From assembly GCF_017355935.1 (NCBI RefSeq), contig NZ_JAFIQT010000006.1:62001-126000 (forward strand): a stretch of 64,000 nt of DNA. The letters are read 5' to 3'. The position numbers and the translations under genes were made by a program. The first letter of the stretch is position 1; each line of letters begins with the position of its first letter. Below are positions 24,103 through 33,567 of the stretch, in pieces. The stretch is from Telluribacter humicola (GTDB lineage: Bacteria; Bacteroidota; Bacteroidia; Cytophagales; Spirosomataceae). Under the pieces are notes generated by a model, which was not told where the DNA came from, ran no database searches, and was given only the letters and a program-made list of their open reading frames with translations.

Positions 24103-26268
24103 TTAGAACAATTGACGAGCACAGCTTGGGCTTTTCAGCTTCACCAGGCTTAGTGTTTTTTCCTGATATACAGTATCAATGTTCTCCTCAGGAACAAAGC
24201 CTTTCAGCAGGGTAAGATCATCACATAGAATATAGTCGTAACAAAAGGGCTTCTGAGCGTTTTCCAGCGTGGCTAGTTCCCTCTTGTACCGGATATAATG
24301 CATTTTGCCCGGATTCTCAAATTTTTCGTTTAGTGCACTCCAGTAATGAAAAAATCCAAGCCCCTTTTCGTACAAGACCCCAATATTACTATTGTTGTCT
24401 ATATGCTTAAGCAATGGCTCAAAGCTGTAATAGTTATCAAGATGACTTAGGAAAAGGGCCTTTACCCGGTCAGTCTTAAATACAGTAGAAGACTTAACAT
24501 CATCATAGTAGCCTAGCTGGTCCAATATGTTGAAGATCTCGGCTCGTTTCTGATAACCGGGCAGTTCTTTTAAGGGATGACAATTCTCTACAGCCGGGAA
24601 CGTATAATAGTCTTCCAGGTACTTTTTATAAACTTGTTCTTCTTTTTTGTCAGTGGCACAGATGGAGATAGGTATATGGGCTATAGCCTTACGGACCAGG
24701 TAGCTAACCGGAACAATGGGTTTGTTGGGATTACCGAAGACAAAACCAACAGAAAGAAGTAGGAGAGGGACAATCAGGTATACTGTTCTCCATCTGAGGG
24801 CTTGAGTATATAGGTAAGTAACAAGTATGGCACCTACTGCAAAAAAGGGCATTTGGGTACGCGAACTCCATAACTGAAACTTGAGCAGGGTACTAAACAG
24901 TACAAAGCCTGCTACCGCGCATAGGATAAGCCATTTAATCTTCCAGCGTCCCTTGAAAAACAGCAAACCGATAATAGACAGACCAATTAACCAGAAATGA
25001 ATGGTATTCGGCATCATATCTTCATGTACTGAGTAGCGTACCGAAAACTGATCAATACTAATAGCTGGCTCATTGATATTGACGCCGATCGATTGGTGAA
25101 GGTTAGTTATTTTATCCTGGATCAACAGGTTAACTCCTGTACTGGGAATACCCATGTGCAGGCTGGCATTCTTTATAACATTGGATATGGTAAAACTAAA
25201 AGAATGTTGGTCAGCAGGAATCTTCTCTGAAAATAGCCTTGAATTAAGCGGAGGACTGAGAATATGTCCGAATAAATTATAGTTACGTAATAAAAAAGGA
25301 GTAAAAGTCAGGAGTAGTATGGCGAGAGAAAGGAGTAGGACCTTTAATGAGTATACAAAGCCATACTGGCTCAACAGACGTACTGCAAAATAAACAGTGA
25401 ATGGAATAGCAAAGATGAACACCGTGTACTTGGTAAATCCTCCTAATGAAAGTGCAGTCAAGAATGCTACCAATGTTACCACAGATCTTTTTTCGAGCAA
25501 ATCAAAGCCAAAGTACACAAAGCAGATAAAGAAATAGCAGGCAACAAGGTCTACCTGGGCACTAGTACTCTCAAAGATTCCAATTGGTAATGTAAGTAGG
25601 AAGGTAGCGGCAAGTATCTGACCGCTTGCATTTGCACCAAATCTTTTGGCCAGGAGGCTTATGGCAGCCAGAGAGCCTACATAAGAGCCGTATTGCACTA
25701 AACCTATATATCGATCCGACTCTGAAAGCAACATCGTATCCAGAGTCACGTACTCCGCAAATACATTGAGATAGAGCTGCTGGCTAAACTGAGTAGGGAA
25801 GTGGTTTAGGTTTTCATTGTCGATCCACAGTAATACCCTGGTGAGATGGTACCAATGAGCATCGTAGTTATTGGGAGGGGAGTAAACAGCTAAAAACAAT
25901 AAGGGGAGTACAAAGAACAACAGCCCTGTATATACAATTACTTTATTGGTTTTACTGATACCGTTAAGTTTGAATACCTGCTTCAGAGAAGCTAGTTCAG
26001 CAAGCTGTATTTGTTTTTTCTGATTCAGGTACAGCAGCAGTCCAGCTAGTACGAGGTTTTCAGAAGACCAGAATAGAATAGCTGATTGAGAATTCAGGGC
26101 ATTGAAAGCAGAAAAGAGTTCATTAAAAAGAACTACTACACCGCCATTCGTTATTAATGAAAGAATAAAATATCTTCTAATATTACTATATAAGCCACTG
26201 TGCTTTGATGTTAAAAAGAAGAGGAGAAAGATTAAAATGACTGATAATGGAAGTAAAAAGAAGCTCAT
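24103..26268 (-). CDS. Polytopic GT-C type glycosyltransferase-like membrane protein (GT39-like)
   Basis: A 721-residue protein with about a dozen hydrophobic segments followed by a ~190-residue soluble C-terminal part, the layout of GT-C enzymes that use polyprenyl-phosphate sugars. After a transmembrane segment it has 'PPNNYDAHWYHLTRV' (about residues 130-144), the acidic first-loop position typical of the catalytic Asp in GT-C/PMT-like folds. A second GT-C gene at 43728 has the equivalent 'PPNEWDSMTGHLNRV', so the two are related. It is the last gene of the polysaccharide locus and may add a sugar on the periplasmic side. Exact donor and acceptor are unknown. A consensus -7 element lies at 26395-26403. 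Confidence 0.7.
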   Translation of the reverse strand: MSFFLLPLSVILIFLLFFLTSKHSGLYSNIRRYFILSLITNGGVVVLFNELFSAFNALNSQSAILFWSSENLVLAGLLLYLNQKKQIQLAELASLKQVFKLNGISKTNKVIVYTGLLFFVLPLLFLAVYSPPNNYDAHWYHLTRVLLWIDNENLNHFPTQFSQQLYLNVFAEYVTLDTMLLSESDRYIGLVQYGSYVGSLAAISLLAKRFGANASGQILAATFLLTLPIGIFESTSAQVDLVACYFFICFVYFGFDLLEKRSVVTLVAFLTALSLGGFTKYTVFIFAIPFTVYFAVRLLSQYGFVYSLKVLLLSLAILLLTFTPFLLRNYNLFGHILSPPLNSRLFSEKIPADQHSFSFTISNVIKNASLHMGIPSTGVNLLIQDKITNLHQSIGVNINEPAISIDQFSVRYSVHEDMMPNTIHFWLIGLSIIGLLFFKGRWKIKWLILCAVAGFVLFSTLLKFQLWSSRTQMPFFAVGAILVTYLYTQALRWRTVYLIVPLLLLSVGFVFGNPNKPIVPVSYLVRKAIAHIPISICATDKKEEQVYKKYLEDYYTFPAVENCHPLKELPGYQKRAEIFNILDQLGYYDDVKSSTVFKTDRVKALFLSHLDNYYSFEPLLKHIDNNSNIGVLYEKGLGFFHYWSALNEKFENPGKMHYIRYKRELATLENAQKPFCYDYILCDDLTLLKGFVPEENIDTVYQEKTLSLVKLKSPSCARQLF

Positions 26269-26596
26269 ACAAGAGGTTTTGTATAGGATACCATGGCGCT
26301 TTTCTGATTTCCTACCTGTTATCCATCGTTTTTAGTGTGTTATATTAAGAGACATGCTTCGCCCATTGAAAAGAGCCAAAGCATTTGCAATGATACAAAT
26401 TTACCAAAAAACTGACTGGATATTGCGACTCTGAATGATTTGGTTGGGATTGTGGGAAGTAGAGCAGCTCTGATTAAAACCTATGAAGGTACAATAAAAG
26501 GAAAGGCTATGTAGTCTAGCTCCACTAAATCGTAATCAATAAATAACTAACCTGATCGTGCTAGATGTGAATAGCTCTTAAAGAAGGGGCTATGCT
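26269..26596. other. Non-coding interval with promoter for the GT-C gene
   Basis: About 330 nt between the WecA-like gene and the GT-C gene, both on the minus strand. It contains the -7 element at 26395-26403. I see no hairpin terminator and no supportable gene. Confidence 0.55.
26395..26403 (-). promoter_or_regulatory. -7 promoter element for the terminal GT-C gene
   Basis: Minus strand TAAATTTGT is an exact TAnnTTTG match, about 127 nt before the ATG at 26268. It would let the last gene of the locus be transcribed separately. Confidence 0.5.
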
Positions 26597-27805
26597 TTAC
26601 AGGTCTTTCAATATCTTCTTTGTAATTGAGATGTCCTGATCCGTAAAAGACGCTGTTTGTATATATTTCTTTTTCTCCTGTCGTTCTGTTGCTCTCTTTT
26701 TAAGCATATAGGCTACACCCATGTAGATAAAGAAAAGTCCGATGTAGATGTACAGCGAGATTGTGTTGGAATAATCACCGTGAAATAGGAAAAAGAGGGT
26801 AGTATTGATGATGGTTACCATCCAGAGTGAAAAAGAAGCCTGGAAGTGGGTAAGACCATTATCAATCAGTATGTGGTGCATGTGGTTGCGATCAGCCACA
26901 AAGGGAGACCCCCCCTTGACAATACGTACGATAAAGACCCGTAGCGTATCAAAAATGGGTACAATAAGCATCACCATTACTACAATGGGCGCATTAAAGA
27001 AGGCGCTGGGATCATTGCGATAGCTGATATTGAGGCGCAGGAAAGCTATGGCAAAGAAAGACAGCATAAATCCTATTACCAATGAACCTGTATCACCCAT
27101 AAAGATTTTGCTGGTCTTGGAGAAATTAAACCGTAAAAAGCCAAGTAGTGATCCTGACATTGAAAAAGCCAGACAGGCGAAGGTATAATGCTGGTTGAAG
27201 AGGAACCAGAAGCCTAGTCCCATACCGGCGATCAGACTTATACCACCAGCCAGACCATCTATGCCGTCAATGAGGTTGATGGAGTTGATAAGCGCTATGA
27301 AGATAAAAATAGTCAGCGGAACACTCGCCCAGTCAGGGATATAGTACCAGCCGAATATGCCATATAGATAGTCAACTTTAAAGTCGCCCATCACAACCAG
27401 CGTAAGAGATGCACAGATCTGTACAAGTAGCTTTTTGGTAGAATCCAGCGCCAGTATATCATCCTTGAGGCCAAGAAAGAACAGAATTGTGAGGCCAACC
27501 ATGGAGAGGTTGGTCAGGTTTGAGTCCTTGATCTCGGCAGCATGAGGCCATAGAAAAAAGGCTATCAGGGTAGATGCATACAAGGCAATCCCTCCCAGGG
27601 TGGGGGTATCGGTGTGGTGTGAGCTTCGGAAACCCGGCTTAGCAGTAAGGTTGAGCAGTGCCGAAAGGTTGATGATAATGGGTATGGATACTATGGAAAG
27701 AAAGCAGGCAATCAGGAAAGAAAGTGCACATTGGTAAACCTCATGGTCTAAAAGGCTTACCGAAAATCCTCCAAATAATGTATCTGCTAAAATTAAATGC
27801 TTCAT
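26597..27805 (-). CDS. WecA/TagO-like undecaprenyl-phosphate sugar-1-phosphate transferase
   Basis: Starts lipid-linked glycan synthesis by moving a (N-acetyl-amino)sugar-1-phosphate from UDP-sugar to undecaprenyl phosphate. About ten hydrophobic segments are visible. Family motifs are 'GLKDDILALD' (Asp-Asp), 'NLIDGIDGLAGG', 'FMGDTGSLVIGF' and the cytoplasmic-loop 'DRNHMHHILID', the last separating WecA/TagO from MraY. It belongs to the polysaccharide locus and is the best candidate for its initiating enzyme. The 147-nt gap upstream holds a perfect inverted repeat (27831-27864), so it may have its own regulated promoter. Confidence 0.92.
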   Translation of the reverse strand: MKHLILADTLFGGFSVSLLDHEVYQCALSFLIACFLSIVSIPIIINLSALLNLTAKPGFRSSHHTDTPTLGGIALYASTLIAFFLWPHAAEIKDSNLTNLSMVGLTILFFLGLKDDILALDSTKKLLVQICASLTLVVMGDFKVDYLYGIFGWYYIPDWASVPLTIFIFIALINSINLIDGIDGLAGGISLIAGMGLGFWFLFNQHYTFACLAFSMSGSLLGFLRFNFSKTSKIFMGDTGSLVIGFMLSFFAIAFLRLNISYRNDPSAFFNAPIVVMVMLIVPIFDTLRVFIVRIVKGGSPFVADRNHMHHILIDNGLTHFQASFSLWMVTIINTTLFFLFHGDYSNTISLYIYIGLFFIYMGVAYMLKKRATERQEKKKYIQTASFTDQDISITKKILKDL

Positions 27806-27830
27806 GGCCGAACGAATGTGGTGCTATTGA

Positions 27831-27864
27831 GCACTTGTATAGCGACTTTGTTCTATACAAGTGC
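27831..27864. promoter_or_regulatory. Perfect 12-bp inverted repeat upstream of the WecA-like gene
   Basis: GCACTTGTATAG, 10-nt spacer, CTATACAAGTGC. There is no T-run and GC content is modest, so it is unlike the window's terminators. On the minus strand a near-consensus -7 (GATATTTG, one mismatch) lies immediately upstream of it, so it would fall at the very start of the mRNA: an operator or a 5'-end stem-loop. Confidence 0.6.
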
Positions 27865-27951
27865 AAATATCGGACTTTTTGTGTGTATAATTAGTATAAG
27901 CTGCCTCTAAGGATCTGAAAACTTAGTAAACGGTTGGATGCGTTTAATGAT

Positions 27952-28698
27952 TTATTTATATACGTACTGCATGACTTTCCGGATTGGCTTGAGCCAAAGC
28001 GTAAAGAAATAAGGCTTAAGATCATTAACCACCCAGGCTTTCCGGTCACTTTTGTTCGCTTTGATACGATTTAGGATATTTTGGTTACTCACACCGCCGA
28101 TTCTCATCTTTATCATAACCCGGGGGATGTAGCTAAGGTTTGCCTTCTGCTTATGAATCATCCGAAGCATCAACTCATAATCGGCTGCGCTGCCCATATC
28201 CAATCGGAAGTTACCATACTTCTGGTACCACTCTTTCCTTAAAAAGAACGTTGGATGAGGGGGCATCCATCCCCAGTTAAACAGATTCTTCCTATACATG
28301 CCGGATATCCATCTTCTCTTGATTTGGGTCAACGTCGGATCTACGTATACCAGATCTCCGTAGGCACCGTCAGTATTATCGTGGCTTACAGCAGCTACAA
28401 CATCTGAAATAGCGCTATCATACGCATACAGATCATCTGCATTCAGAATACCAATCAGGTCGCCGGTGGCATAGCTGATGCCCTTATTCATGGCATCGTA
28501 TATACCTTTGTCACGCTCCGAAACTACTCTTGCAATTTTTGAGCCATACGAGTGAATGATCTCGACTGTTTTGTCTGATGATCCGCCATCAATGAGAATG
28601 TATTCAATAGAGGGATAATCCTGTCGAAGTACCGATTCGATACTATCCCTGATTGTCTTCTCACCATTATATACGACTGTGATTATTGAAACCTTCAC
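27952..28698 (-). CDS. Glycosyltransferase family 2
   Basis: Cytoplasmic inverting glycosyltransferase of the GT-A fold. It opens with 'SIITVVYNGEKTIRDSIESV', has 'YILIDGGSSDKT' and the metal-binding 'LNADDLY' (DxD-like) around residue 85, typical for GT2. The 248 aa length is that of the WcaA-like single-domain type. Start is GTG at 28698, overlapping the TGA of the acetyltransferase upstream by a 4-nt GTGA, so translation is coupled. It adds a sugar of unknown identity to the growing repeat. Confidence 0.9.
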   Translation of the reverse strand: MKVSIITVVYNGEKTIRDSIESVLRQDYPSIEYILIDGGSSDKTVEIIHSYGSKIARVVSERDKGIYDAMNKGISYATGDLIGILNADDLYAYDSAISDVVAAVSHDNTDGAYGDLVYVDPTLTQIKRRWISGMYRKNLFNWGWMPPHPTFFLRKEWYQKYGNFRLDMGSAADYELMLRMIHKQKANLSYIPRVMIKMRIGGVSNQNILNRIKANKSDRKAWVVNDLKPYFFTLWLKPIRKVMQYVYK

Positions 28699-29261
28699 TT
28701 TTTAAATACTCTAGTTTTTATGAATTCAGCCGGATTACCACGATAAATGCTATACGCTTCCATATCTTTGGTAGCCACAGAGTTGACTGCCAGTACAGCG
28801 TGTGAATGCACTGTGACTCCCGGAGCTACTACAGATTTAGCGCCTATCCAGGCACCATCCTCCAGTACAATGGGCTTGGTGATCAGGTCAAAAGTAGTAC
28901 TGGTGAAATCATGATTACCGGTGAGAAGCATAGCTCCTTGTGATATGCAGACATTTTTACCCAGTCGTACATCCGTCAGATTATCAATCCACACATTTTC
29001 ACCAATCCAGACATAATCTTCTATGGTCAGAAACCAGGGATATTTAATATTGACCTTTGGCTTTATAGTAACTTGACTACCGATGCGGGCACCAAAAAGC
29101 TTTAAGATCATTATCTTAAGCTGGGTGGGAATAGGCAAATATGTATTTATGAATACACGGCCACATATAAACCACAGCAGCCGCTTAAAGCTGCCACCAG
29201 GCTGGTACCAGCTGTTATCATATTTTGACAGATCTGTTCGCGGCGCGAAGGTCTTTTCCAT
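28695..29261 (-). CDS. WcaF-like hexapeptide acetyltransferase
   Basis: O-acetyltransferase of the left-handed beta-helix class, most like WcaF of colanic acid synthesis. Hexapeptide repeats run from about residue 60 ('ARIGSQVTIKPKV') to 160, with 'GNHDFTSTTFDL' (the His-containing loop) and 'IVLEDGAWIGAKSVVAPGV'. The N-terminal 'DNSWYQPGG' is typical of WcaF/VatD-type family members. It likely acetylates a sugar of the surface polymer. Its 5' end overlaps the preceding GT2 gene by 44 nt. Confidence 0.87.
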   Translation of the reverse strand: MEKTFAPRTDLSKYDNSWYQPGGSFKRLLWFICGRVFINTYLPIPTQLKIMILKLFGARIGSQVTIKPKVNIKYPWFLTIEDYVWIGENVWIDNLTDVRLGKNVCISQGAMLLTGNHDFTSTTFDLITKPIVLEDGAWIGAKSVVAPGVTVHSHAVLAVNSVATKDMEAYSIYRGNPAEFIKTRVFKK

Positions 29262-30144
29262 ATTCTGTCATAAAGTGAGTAATAATATCTTCTTTGTTTT
29301 TGCCGGCCCGCTGGTATACCTCGTACACCTTGGCGTCGACCAGGAAGCGGTACCAGAACCCCTGCAGAAAGTGCCAGATGAGGCCTTTCTTCCCGTCAAG
29401 GAAGCCTAACTTTATAAAGTACCTGAACAAAAAGTACATTACCGGCCGGGTAAATAACGGCAGCGAGGCGTACCGTACCTTAAGGTATCGCTTACGCTGC
29501 TCCTGTGTTCCCCAGAAAGCCGGTGTAACGGTCTCCTTCTCATCAAAGTTATACTTAATGTTCAGTAAGTCAATCACCTCCCGTATTGCGTAATTATTAT
29601 GCTTTTGTGTCCACCAGGTCAGATTATTCAGGTTATGGTCGACAATGTCATAATCTAGATTCATAGTTTCGCCCTGCGTAAGCTTGATGTGCTCATCCAT
29701 CCACAACTCTTCACAGATACCCTGGCCATTCCGCCAGACCCTGAGTAGCCAGGTAGGGTAGTAGCCCCCGTTTTTGATCCACTTATCCATAAAAAATACC
29801 CTCCTTTTGACATACAATCCTGAGATATTGTCAGCGAGGCCGGTAAGTTTTTGGTTCAGTTCGCTGGCCAGTTCCGGGGTAAGGTACTCATCAGAATCCA
29901 TGCGCATCAGCCACTTGGTCTTGAATGGGTTTTGATGAATACCATAGTTAAACTGAAAGGCGTAGGAAACCCACGGATTCTGCACTACAACGGCCCCTAG
30001 CTGGGTGGCCAGTTGCACGGTGTTGTCGGTTGAGTAGGAGTCGACTATGAATATTTTATCGGTAACAGGAAGCAGACTCCTTATACATCGCTCAATGTGC
30101 AGGGATTCATTGTGGGTAAGAATAATCACCGATAAATCAGCCAT
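29218..30144 (-). CDS. Glycosyltransferase family 2 (WaaE/KdtX-like)
   Basis: GT2 enzyme beginning 'LSVIILTHNESLHIERCI' with 'IFIVDSYSTDNT' and the metal-binding 'RMDSDEYLT' around residue 83. The sequence pattern and C-terminal basic region resemble the WaaE/KdtX-type sugar transferases of lipopolysaccharide core synthesis. At 308 aa it is longer than the other GT2 here. The last 44 nt overlap the start of the WcaF-like gene in another frame. Donor and acceptor are unknown. Confidence 0.88.
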   Translation of the reverse strand: MADLSVIILTHNESLHIERCIRSLLPVTDKIFIVDSYSTDNTVQLATQLGAVVVQNPWVSYAFQFNYGIHQNPFKTKWLMRMDSDEYLTPELASELNQKLTGLADNISGLYVKRRVFFMDKWIKNGGYYPTWLLRVWRNGQGICEELWMDEHIKLTQGETMNLDYDIVDHNLNNLTWWTQKHNNYAIREVIDLLNIKYNFDEKETVTPAFWGTQEQRKRYLKVRYASLPLFTRPVMYFLFRYFIKLGFLDGKKGLIWHFLQGFWYRFLVDAKVYEVYQRAGKNKEDIITHFMTEYGKDLRAANRSVKI

Positions 30145-30180
30145 ACTAAGTCCTTAATTCGGGTGTGATTGGCTACAAAG

Positions 30181-31332
30181 TTATTTAGCCTTACTAATTT
30201 TCACATACTCATCCAGTAATCGTTTTGCTACGACTTGGATATCAAAGTTCTCTTTGACCATATTGAAGGCCTTTTCAGCAATTTCGGCCCGGTAACTGCT
30301 GTTCTGCAAGGTTTTTTGCAGTCCCTGGGTTACACCTTCAACCGTCAGTGGTGTAATACAGGCTGAGTCGTACTGCCTGAGGTAGTCGCCAAACCCGATA
30401 CGGTCTGAAACCAGGGTAGGTACTCCAGCCGTCATGGCTTCCAGTACAGCTATCGAAAAGCCCTCTGAATAGGAGGGCAGTGCAAACAGATCAGCGTCAG
30501 CTAGTGCAGCCTTCTTGACTTTATCCGTTAGCATACCTACCATACGGATGTAGGATTCCATTCCATTTTCGCGGATAAAAGCTTCTGTTTTATCTTGATA
30601 ACCATCATCGGGCCCCGCCAGAATCAGGATAGTATCCGGGTGCTGGCGGTTGTACTCTGCAAATGCCGGGAGCAGCAGGTCTAACCCCTTCTTGATGTTG
30701 AGCCGCCCCATAAAGAGCAGGAGCTTTTTGTCAGCAGGTACTTTGAACTGGCTTCTAAAGGTACCCTTGGGAGGCAGGTTGGTATAATCCGCCATTTTCA
30801 TACCATTGGGGACTATGACCATGTTGCGTGGACGGTAGCCCAGGTACTGGATTACATCTTCCTCTTCATCCGTATTGTTGATCTGAATAAGATCAGCTTT
30901 ACCCAATAGGTTTTTCTGATAAAGAAGGGTTACCAACTGTTTTTTCCATTGGCTATGCCGGATGGCCCAGCGGTCCAGCAAGCCATGAATGGTAATTACT
31001 TTCGGAACATGGTTGTCGATCAAAAATGGAGCAAGACTACCAAAGTGCCATATCCCGTGTATTTGGATAACATCGTAAAGGTGTATGTTCTTTTTGAGAT
31101 AAGCGTACAGTTCCAGTGAAAATTCACGATACACCTTACTTAAAAAAGGAGTGCGTTTACATTCAATAAGTCTGGCTCCTTCGGGTACGGGATAAGACTT
31201 CTCTCCTGGAGTCATTGGGCTCAGTATATCAACCTGATGGCCGTATTTGAGTACCTCTGTTGTATGATCGTAGATAATTCGGGCAGGACCACCAATAGCC
31301 CAGGTATAAGCGCAAATATTTAAAATTCGCAT
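30181..31332 (-). CDS. Glycosyltransferase family 4
   Basis: Retaining GT-B glycosyltransferase. The N-terminal part has 'GGPARIIYDHTTEVLKYGH' and the C-terminal donor-binding half has 'LLFMGRLNIKKGLDLLL' (about residue 210) and the E-x7-E motif region 'LPSYSEGFSIAVLEAM' (about 282-297). Length (383 aa) is typical. It is 6 nt downstream of another GT4 gene, so they are coupled in the operon. Confidence 0.92.
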   Translation of the reverse strand: MRILNICAYTWAIGGPARIIYDHTTEVLKYGHQVDILSPMTPGEKSYPVPEGARLIECKRTPFLSKVYREFSLELYAYLKKNIHLYDVIQIHGIWHFGSLAPFLIDNHVPKVITIHGLLDRWAIRHSQWKKQLVTLLYQKNLLGKADLIQINNTDEEEDVIQYLGYRPRNMVIVPNGMKMADYTNLPPKGTFRSQFKVPADKKLLLFMGRLNIKKGLDLLLPAFAEYNRQHPDTILILAGPDDGYQDKTEAFIRENGMESYIRMVGMLTDKVKKAALADADLFALPSYSEGFSIAVLEAMTAGVPTLVSDRIGFGDYLRQYDSACITPLTVEGVTQGLQKTLQNSSYRAEIAEKAFNMVKENFDIQVVAKRLLDEYVKISKAK

Positions 31333-31338
31333 AAAGCC

Positions 31339-32496
31339 TTACTTTGTTTCAGATAAGCTACGGTACGTATTGACCATTTCCCGCGCTATTTTAGTAGATG
31401 AGAAGGGGGCAATAATAGCCCTTGATTGCTCACCCATAGGGTTAAGTCTATCGGGATTTATGATATAATATGACATGATCTCTTCCAATTCAGCCTGGTT
31501 AGTCGGGTCGAAAAGGTGTCCGTTTACCCCCTGCTTCACCAGGTCGTCTGCACAGCCACATTTCTGGGAGACGATTACGGGCATACCACAAACCATCGCC
31601 TCATTAACAACCAGTCCCCAGGGTTCGGACAAGCTGGGAAGTACCAACACATTACTCTGAGCCAGCCACTCGGGTACTTTGTGCCAGGGGAATCCACCGG
31701 TGAAAGTAACTCCAGAAATCCCGTTTTGGTTAATATATTCAGCTAAATTGTTCTTTTCAGGGCCGTCTCCAATGAACATCAGTCCCCAGTCAGCGGTACC
31801 TTCCACCCGTTTCTTTGCTTCCTTAAAGGCTTTTATCAATAGCAGGAGATTCTTCTCCGGAGCCAGTCGACCTACGTACACAAAGTGGTAACGGGGAAGG
31901 TTGGGCAGTAATGGGCGCAGCTCCGTCCCCCGCTGGTAAGCTTTCAGGATGACCTGTTCATCAATCACTGCGGCCTGTCTTACCGCTATTTTGGAATCAG
32001 GTACGCCCAGTGATTTAAGGTACTCTGCGGAAGAACTACCAAAGCAGAAATACGCATCGGCTGAGTTAACGATCATGGCTTTCAGCCGTTCTTTGAGGCC
32101 GGAGCGGGGCCTGTCCATACTGGATGACTCAGACGAAAGTACGATCTTCACCCCCTGGGTCTTTGCATACAGCATTAGCAGGATCTGGGCCCAGTCAAAA
32201 TAGCCGGTAATATTAAGTACGGTGGGTTTATAGGCATGATAAGCTTTCAGTAGTCCTTTGAGACGGTCCTTGAATCCTACTGAGTCCAGACTGGTTTGAT
32301 ACAGTACTTCATACGGATACTCGTACCGGATACTCTCATCATCCTTCATAACGGCTCTGCTCGCTTCATGCAGAGCTATGTGAACTACCTTGAAGTCAGC
32401 CTTTGGGTGGTCATTCTTCAGGATGTTATAGATTTCGCTGAAAAGCTTTGATTTGTAATGAGCCCACAGCTGATTATGTATAATGAGTACACGCAT
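31339..32496 (-). CDS. Glycosyltransferase family 4
   Basis: GT-B glycosyltransferase with 'FVYVGRLAPEKNLLLLIKAF' (about 208-227) and 'LPSLSEPWGLVVNEAM' (about 293-308), where the catalytic E-x7-E is intact. N-terminal acceptor domain is divergent. The ATG overlaps the stop of the SGNH-like gene by one base (TGATG-type junction), and the next GT4 follows 6 nt after its stop. It presumably adds one sugar of the repeat unit. Confidence 0.92.
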   Translation of the reverse strand: MRVLIIHNQLWAHYKSKLFSEIYNILKNDHPKADFKVVHIALHEASRAVMKDDESIRYEYPYEVLYQTSLDSVGFKDRLKGLLKAYHAYKPTVLNITGYFDWAQILLMLYAKTQGVKIVLSSESSSMDRPRSGLKERLKAMIVNSADAYFCFGSSSAEYLKSLGVPDSKIAVRQAAVIDEQVILKAYQRGTELRPLLPNLPRYHFVYVGRLAPEKNLLLLIKAFKEAKKRVEGTADWGLMFIGDGPEKNNLAEYINQNGISGVTFTGGFPWHKVPEWLAQSNVLVLPSLSEPWGLVVNEAMVCGMPVIVSQKCGCADDLVKQGVNGHLFDPTNQAELEEIMSYYIINPDRLNPMGEQSRAIIAPFSSTKIAREMVNTYRSLSETK

Positions 32497-33488
32497 CAGT
32501 GTGAAGGGCTTAGGTAGTTGAGGAACAGGGGGTACAGCTGATTCGCCAGGAATAGCTGGCCACTTGAATTATAGTGTACCAGGTCACCCCGGCGGTAGTA
32601 TGCTTTGGAAGCTCCAGCCTCTAATTCTTTAATTAGGCGAATATCGTTTTGCTGAGCAAACTGAATGATTTCTTTGCCTTGATTATTATAGTCACCCTGC
32701 TCAATTTCTAAAGTTTCCGGATGCAGAAAAATAAAGAAGGGTATGTTATTCTGTTGTGCTATTTCTGCCAGTTCCATAAAGCCCGGATTAAATCCTTCAC
32801 CGTTTTTTACGATTCCCGTAGTCGGACGGTCTTTATCGGGTAGCGGGGCAAAGTTGGCGCTCCCTTCTATGTATCTAAGCAGGTTATCTAAATTTACTTT
32901 GGTTTCCCACATATATTCAATCATCCACTCGTACCGTACCCAAAGTTCCTGCAGCGCCCAGTCAAATTGCTTATCCGGTAAGTTGGGGTCTATGCCTACG
33001 ATGGGTTCATGTCCCATGATATCGTGCGCATCGTGGCTGCTGGCTACCAGGCACATCAGATCAGCATTAAATAGGCCATACTTTTTGAGGTAAGCGGCTA
33101 CATTGTCAGGACCCCACGAACCGGCCGATATATTAAGGACCCGTACCCGCCCACCCAGAGCCTGGGTCAACCTTTTTTCCAGAAGAGTAGAGGCCAGACT
33201 ATCCTGATCAGTTAGGCTTCCACCATTTACGACCGAGTCACCAACCAAAAGTACAACGGTAGTATCAGACGGATCAATGGGATCATTTCGCATGGAGTAG
33301 CTATTGGTTCGGATGGTATTGCCAAACCGTACTATCTCCTGATTAGGAGCGTAGACGTATTCATAATCAGGACTAGCGACGTATAGGGGAGCACTTAAGA
33401 AGCCATACTTGTAGCGCAAAACTACTTCTGCCGCCACCAGAGCGAGAATTAAAAAAATAATAATTCCTAAAACAATTTTCCGTACCAA
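32496..33488 (-). CDS. SGNH/GDSL-like hydrolase or acyltransferase-associated protein
   Basis: A membrane-anchored or exported protein with an N-terminal hydrophobic helix (about residues 5-20) and an SGNH-type domain: block I 'LLVGDSVVNGG' (G83-D84-S85) and block V 'DLVHYNSSG' (D302, H305) give the Ser-Asp-His set. Such proteins in polysaccharide loci act as deacetylases or assist O-acetylation. I see no fused acyltransferase-3 domain. The start codon is TTG at 33488, 29 nt after an exact -7 element. It is the first gene of the leftward unit that runs through the GT4 and GT2 genes. Confidence 0.75.
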   Translation of the reverse strand: MVRKIVLGIIIFLILALVAAEVVLRYKYGFLSAPLYVASPDYEYVYAPNQEIVRFGNTIRTNSYSMRNDPIDPSDTTVVLLVGDSVVNGGSLTDQDSLASTLLEKRLTQALGGRVRVLNISAGSWGPDNVAAYLKKYGLFNADLMCLVASSHDAHDIMGHEPIVGIDPNLPDKQFDWALQELWVRYEWMIEYMWETKVNLDNLLRYIEGSANFAPLPDKDRPTTGIVKNGEGFNPGFMELAEIAQQNNIPFFIFLHPETLEIEQGDYNNQGKEIIQFAQQNDIRLIKELEAGASKAYYRRGDLVHYNSSGQLFLANQLYPLFLNYLSPSH

Positions 33489-33516
33489 GCTTTTCTAATT
33501 TTGTGCCGCAGACACC

Positions 33517-33525
33517 GCAAATTTA
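33517..33525 (-). promoter_or_regulatory. -7 promoter element for the SGNH-GT4-GT2 unit
   Basis: Minus strand TAAATTTGC matches TAnnTTTG exactly, 29 nt before the TTG start at 33488. It lies in the 79-nt region divergent to the plus-strand GT-C gene. Confidence 0.65.
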
Positions 33526-33567
33526 TAATTACTTTTCGTTTAAGTAGCCGGGCCTAATAAATTCCCT

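Noticed and set aside
26102-26335. A 77-codon plus-strand frame at the 5' end of the GT-C gene
   Set aside because: Mostly antisense to the N-terminal membrane segments of the GT-C gene; basic composition arises from the complement of hydrophobic codons.
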